From contig NZ_CP170197.1 in assembly GCF_047300855.1 (NCBI RefSeq), positions 3,100,001 to 3,164,000 on the forward strand: a DNA stretch of 64,000 nucleotides. Reading direction: 5' to 3'. This stretch comes from Sulfuriferula sp047300855 (GTDB lineage: Bacteria; Pseudomonadota; Gammaproteobacteria; Burkholderiales; Sulfuriferulaceae). The position numbers were made by a program, and so were the translations under genes. This document shows, one piece after another, positions 60,895 to 64,000 of this stretch (position 1 is its first letter; each line of letters begins with the position of its first letter). Under the pieces are notes generated by a model. The model was not told the origin of the DNA and searched no databases. It was given only the letters and a program-made list of their open reading frames with translations.

Positions 60895-62214
60895 ATGACC
60901 ACCTCTCCGCCCTCCGCCTTCGTCCACTGGTTTCGTGCCGCCGCACCGTATATTCACGCGTTTCGCGGCAAGACTTTTGTTATTGCCTTTGGGGGCGAAG
61001 TGCTAAGCGACGGCCAGTTCACCCGCCTGGGGCATGACCTCAATCTCCTCAATAGTCTCGGTGTACGTTTGGTATTGGTGCATGGCGTACGCCCACAGGT
61101 GGAGGAACATTTGACCCAGCGCGATGCGGCGATTCGTTACGCCGACGGCTTGCGCGTGACCGACGATGCCGCACTGGCTTGCGTCAAAGAGGCGGTCGGG
61201 GAGGTGCGGGTAGAGATCGAGGCGCTGCTGTCGATGGGGCTTCCCAACAGCCCGATGGCCAACGCCGACATCCGCGTAGCCAGTGGCAATTTTGTCACCG
61301 CCCGACCGCTGGGTGTACGCGGCGGGGTGGATTTGCTGCACACCGGCGAAGTTCGCAAGATCAACGCTGCCGCCATCCGCCAGCGCCTGGAAGACAACGA
61401 CATCGTACTGCTGTCGCCACTTGGCTATTCACCCACTGGCGAAATATTCAACCTGTCACTGGAAAACGTAGCCACCAAAGCCGCCCTGGCGCTGGATGCA
61501 GACAAGCTGATTTTCCTGATGGAAACCGAGGGTGTGCACAATGCCAGGGGTGGTCTGCTGCGCGTACTCACCGTGCCGGAAGCGGAAAAAATAGTCGCCG
61601 CCAAACGCAACCTGCCCGAAGACGTGGGCTTTTATCTGCCCTGCGCCATCACTGCCAGCAAGCAGGGCGTCGCCCGCGTCCATCTGATCAGCCGTCACGT
61701 TGATGGCGCATTATTGTCCGAACTGTTCACGCACGCCGGCATCGGCACCATGCTCACTCCGGCACGGCTGGAAACCCTGCGCCCGGCCAGTATCGATGAT
61801 GTCGGCGGCATCCTGGAGCTGATCCGTCCGCTGGAAGAAGACGGCATGCTGGTGCGGCGCTCGCGCGAGCGGCTGGAAATGGAAATCGAACGCTTCATCG
61901 TGCTGGAACACGACGGCATGCTGATCGGCTGCGCTGCGCTCTATCCGTTTGCCGATGAGCGCGCCGGCGAACTGGCCTGCCTTGCCGTGCATATCGATTA
62001 CCGCGGCAAATCCCGCGGCGACGTACTACTGGAAGCCGCCGAGAAAAAAGCACGCGCGCTGAAACTGAAACGCCTGTTTGTCCTTACCACGCATACAGCG
62101 CACTGGTTCATCGAGCGCGACTTTAAAGAAGTCGACGTCAGCGAGTTGCCTACCCGCAAACAGGCACTATATAACTACCAGCGCCGCTCCAAAGTGTTCG
62201 TTAAACCCCTATAA
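60895..62214 (+). CDS. argA: N-acetylglutamate synthase
   Basis: This 439-residue protein carries out the first step of arginine synthesis, acetylating glutamate with acetyl-CoA. It has an N-terminal amino acid kinase-like domain (FRGKTFVIAFGGEVLSDG, VHGVRPQVEEHL) that binds arginine for feedback control, and a C-terminal GNAT acetyltransferase domain with CLAVHIDYRGKSRGDVLLEA near residue 360. The layout matches ArgA of gamma- and betaproteobacteria. The ATG at 60895 gives the family N-terminus. Confidence 0.95.
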   Translation: MTTSPPSAFVHWFRAAAPYIHAFRGKTFVIAFGGEVLSDGQFTRLGHDLNLLNSLGVRLVLVHGVRPQVEEHLTQRDAAIRYADGLRVTDDAALACVKEAVGEVRVEIEALLSMGLPNSPMANADIRVASGNFVTARPLGVRGGVDLLHTGEVRKINAAAIRQRLEDNDIVLLSPLGYSPTGEIFNLSLENVATKAALALDADKLIFLMETEGVHNARGGLLRVLTVPEAEKIVAAKRNLPEDVGFYLPCAITASKQGVARVHLISRHVDGALLSELFTHAGIGTMLTPARLETLRPASIDDVGGILELIRPLEEDGMLVRRSRERLEMEIERFIVLEHDGMLIGCAALYPFADERAGELACLAVHIDYRGKSRGDVLLEAAEKKARALKLKRLFVLTTHTAHWFIERDFKEVDVSELPTRKQALYNYQRRSKVFVKPL

Positions 62215-62222
62215 TCCGGCGC

Positions 62223-63068
62223 ATGAATCTTACACGACGCCAGCTCTGCACCCTGTTGCTCTGTTGCAGCCTGCCGCTTGGTGCGCGCGCGGCGACCACG
62301 CCGCTCACCTTCGGGGTATTTCCCAACCTGTCGCCGGAACGGCAATTCAGGCTGTATCAACTTCTCACCGATTATCTGGAGCAGCGGCTCGCACGTCCGA
62401 TACAACTCTATACCGCAAAAACCCCCCGTTCCTTTGTCGACGCGACCCAGCTCGGAAATTTCGATATTGTGCTGACTCCCCCGCATCTGGCCTGGCTAGC
62501 CGAGCAGGAGGCCGGCTACCGGCCACTGGCCACTTACACCGGCACCATCAAAGGCCTGCTGGTGGTGGCAGCGGCGTCTCGTCTGCATAGCGCTGCTGAA
62601 TTAAGAGGCAGCACTATCGCCATCCCCGACCCATTGGCAATCGTAACCATACTCGGGGTTGGTTTTTTGCAAGAAACCGGCCTGCGTCAAGGTACTGACT
62701 ACCAATTCGTGAACCGGGGCAGTCACAACAATGCCGCCCTGGCTGTGATCAACGGCGAGGTTCCGGCTGCCATTGTTGGAGGGCTGTCATTCAGCCAATT
62801 CCCGGAAAACATGCGCAGCAAACTGCGCATTATCGGAACCACCATCAAGGTAAAAAGCTTTTTTTTCATGGCAAACCCGCGCCTGCCCTCACCAACAGCC
62901 CAGGCAGTGCGAGATGCCCTGCTGACCTTCGGCACCACCCCACAGGGACGCCTGTTTCTTGACCATGGGCACTTTGGACCCATCCTTCCCGCAACCGCCC
63001 AGAGCCTGACCACGATGGCACGCTACGGTGTAGAAGTGCGCCGCTTGCTGAAAGAATCGGCCCCATGA
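62223..63068 (+). CDS. PhnD-like periplasmic substrate-binding protein
   Basis: This 281-residue exported protein has a signal peptide ending in ARA (about residue 23) and the PhnD/SsuA-type fold: LTFGVFPNLSPERQFRLYQ, a lobe-crossing segment NFDIVLTPPHLAWL, and SHNNAALAVINGEVPAAIVGG. No ABC permease or ATPase gene is beside it. Instead it overlaps the sensor gene downstream by four bases (ATGA), suggesting a ligand-sensing rather than a transport role. Ligand unknown, possibly an oxyanion or phosphonate. Confidence 0.85.
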   Translation: MNLTRRQLCTLLLCCSLPLGARAATTPLTFGVFPNLSPERQFRLYQLLTDYLEQRLARPIQLYTAKTPRSFVDATQLGNFDIVLTPPHLAWLAEQEAGYRPLATYTGTIKGLLVVAAASRLHSAAELRGSTIAIPDPLAIVTILGVGFLQETGLRQGTDYQFVNRGSHNNAALAVINGEVPAAIVGGLSFSQFPENMRSKLRIIGTTIKVKSFFFMANPRLPSPTAQAVRDALLTFGTTPQGRLFLDHGHFGPILPATAQSLTTMARYGVEVRRLLKESAP

Positions 63069-64000
63069 ATCGCCGTATTGCTTATCCTTTATGGGTCAAA
63101 CTGTTTCTGACCACCATGCTGCTGCAGTTCACCCTGCTGGGCTTGCTCGCGTTTACCAACTTACGTGAGACTCAGCAAAGCCTGCTGGAAAATGCCGAGC
63201 TGCGCATACAGGAGCTGCGCTTACCGCTCAATGCCGCACTAAGCACAGCGCTGTTCCAGCGGGATGTAGCCGGGCTACAGGAATTACTCAACTCCATGCA
63301 CCAGGAAAAAGGCCTCAGCTATCTGGTTGTGACTGACGCGCAAGGCAAGCAACTGGCCGCAGCGGGGCTGGATCGCGGCATATTACCCAAGCAAGACCAA
63401 GGCTTCGCCGATGCGGGCAGCGATCGCGTGTACAACACAGCCATGCCCATCACGCTGGGAAATGCGCGTTATGGAACGCTTTATTTCGGCGTTTCCACGG
63501 ATTTTCTCACGAGCGCCCAAGCACGCATGAAATACAAAATCATCGTGATAGGCGGGATTGCGCTCATAGCGTCTTTTGTACTGCTGATTATTCTCAGCCT
63601 GTGGCTTACCCGCCATCTGCGCCGGCTGGCCGAGGCCAGCAAGACCATCGCGGCGGGTAACCTCAATATCCATCTCCCGGTCACCAGCCATGACGAAGTG
63701 GGACAACTCAATCAAGCTTTTAACGCCATGGCCGCCAGCCTGCGCAGCCGCATTGAGGCACTGCAGCAGGCCGAATCCATCCAGCGTCGCTATCTCGCCG
63801 AAACGCGCGTGGAAAAAGCCCGCTTGCTGGCGCTGCTGTCGGCAATGAACATGGGCATCCTGTTTGTCACCATCAATAACCGCGTCGCCTATACCAACCC
63901 GGCTTTCACCCAGATATGGATGATCCGCAACACCGATAATCTGGTCGGGCGCGAAATTGCCGACGTGCTCAATGACTCAGGCTGTGTGCTGGCACGCCCG
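63065..64000 (+). CDS. Membrane sensor with HAMP and PAS-like regions (3' end outside window)
   Basis: The frame is open from the ATG at 63065 to the window end, giving 312 residues. It has a membrane segment at about residues 11-31, a periplasmic domain of about 125 residues, a second membrane segment near residues 160-183 (IIVIGGIALIASFVLLIILS), a HAMP domain (LRRLAEASKTIAAGNLNIHL to AMAASLRSRI), and a coiled linker entering a PAS-like domain (LLSAMNMGILFVTINNRVAYTN). The output domain, histidine kinase or diguanylate cyclase, lies beyond the edge. It is coupled to the PhnD-like gene. Confidence 0.85.
   Translation, partial: MNRRIAYPLWVKLFLTTMLLQFTLLGLLAFTNLRETQQSLLENAELRIQELRLPLNAALSTALFQRDVAGLQELLNSMHQEKGLSYLVVTDAQGKQLAAAGLDRGILPKQDQGFADAGSDRVYNTAMPITLGNARYGTLYFGVSTDFLTSAQARMKYKIIVIGGIALIASFVLLIILSLWLTRHLRRLAEASKTIAAGNLNIHLPVTSHDEVGQLNQAFNAMAASLRSRIEALQQAESIQRRYLAETRVEKARLLALLSAMNMGILFVTINNRVAYTNPAFTQIWMIRNTDNLVGREIADVLNDSGCVLARP

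Overview
The window reads as a chromosome segment of a betaproteobacterium, most likely an autotroph of the Nitrosomonadales type (iron- or sulfur-oxidiser relatives). The inference rests on gene order and content: miaB-ybeZ-ybeY-corC, zapB-zapA-6S RNA-5-formyl-THF cyclo-ligase, hemE next to priA, a fused Nudix/ThiE protein, a tkt-gap-pgk-pyk-fba run of Calvin cycle and glycolysis genes, glycolate oxidase glcDEF, and a porin-cytochrome fusion resembling the iron oxidase Cyc2. No phage, insertion sequence, integron or CRISPR array is visible. The identity is inferred from the sequence alone.

Layout. 1-6.4 kb: the 3' end of a phosphoketolase, a four-carbon acid sugar kinase family gene and glcDEF, a two-carbon/sugar-acid carbon module. 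6.5-9.5 kb (minus strand): an AT-richer cluster of four poorly known envelope genes, two of them broken by single-base frameshifts; this is the most foreign-looking or decaying part. 9.8-15.7 kb: gltBD glutamate synthase. 15.9-23.4 kb: hemE, an AT-rich gap with DnaA-box-like sites, then priA, argS, a SPOR protein, dsbA and an SDR gene. 23.4-28.4 kb: an orphan LuxR-type response regulator, the Gcr-type membrane protein, Nudix-ThiE, a small membrane protein and phoU. 28.5-30.6 kb: Cyc2-like cytochrome-porin and a diheme c4-type lipoprotein.

30.6-35.1 kb (minus): corC, ybeY, ybeZ/phoH, miaB, tRNA-Met(CAU), lgt. 35.2-38.1 kb: ilvD, a ParA-like ATPase and a small cytochrome c whose frame is broken at a run of six A. 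38.2-43 kb: a complete livJHMGF-type branched-chain amino acid ABC transporter. 42.9-44.3 kb (minus): 5-formyl-THF cyclo-ligase, 6S RNA, zapA, zapB-like. 44.3-48.1 kb: two unknown genes, a cobalamin riboswitch, a TonB-dependent receptor and a small membrane protein, together a B12 uptake unit. 48.2-51.3 kb: glycosyltransferase, gluQ, an unknown gene, yggX.

51.3-58.3 kb (minus): fba, pyk, pgk, gap, tkt, transcribed from tkt to fba, with strong hairpins in three of the four intercistronic gaps and an intrinsic terminator at the end. 58.7-60.0 kb (minus): inositol-monophosphatase family and thioredoxin-like genes. 60.1-64 kb: rsmE, argA, a PhnD-like periplasmic binding protein and the 5' part of a membrane sensor with HAMP and PAS-like regions, which runs off the window.

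The strongest candidates for new biology are the Cyc2-like/c4 pair, the decaying 7.4-9.5 kb cluster, the DnaA-box-bearing hemE-priA gap, the intercistronic hairpins of the tkt-fba operon, and the coupled binding-protein/sensor pair at the right edge.
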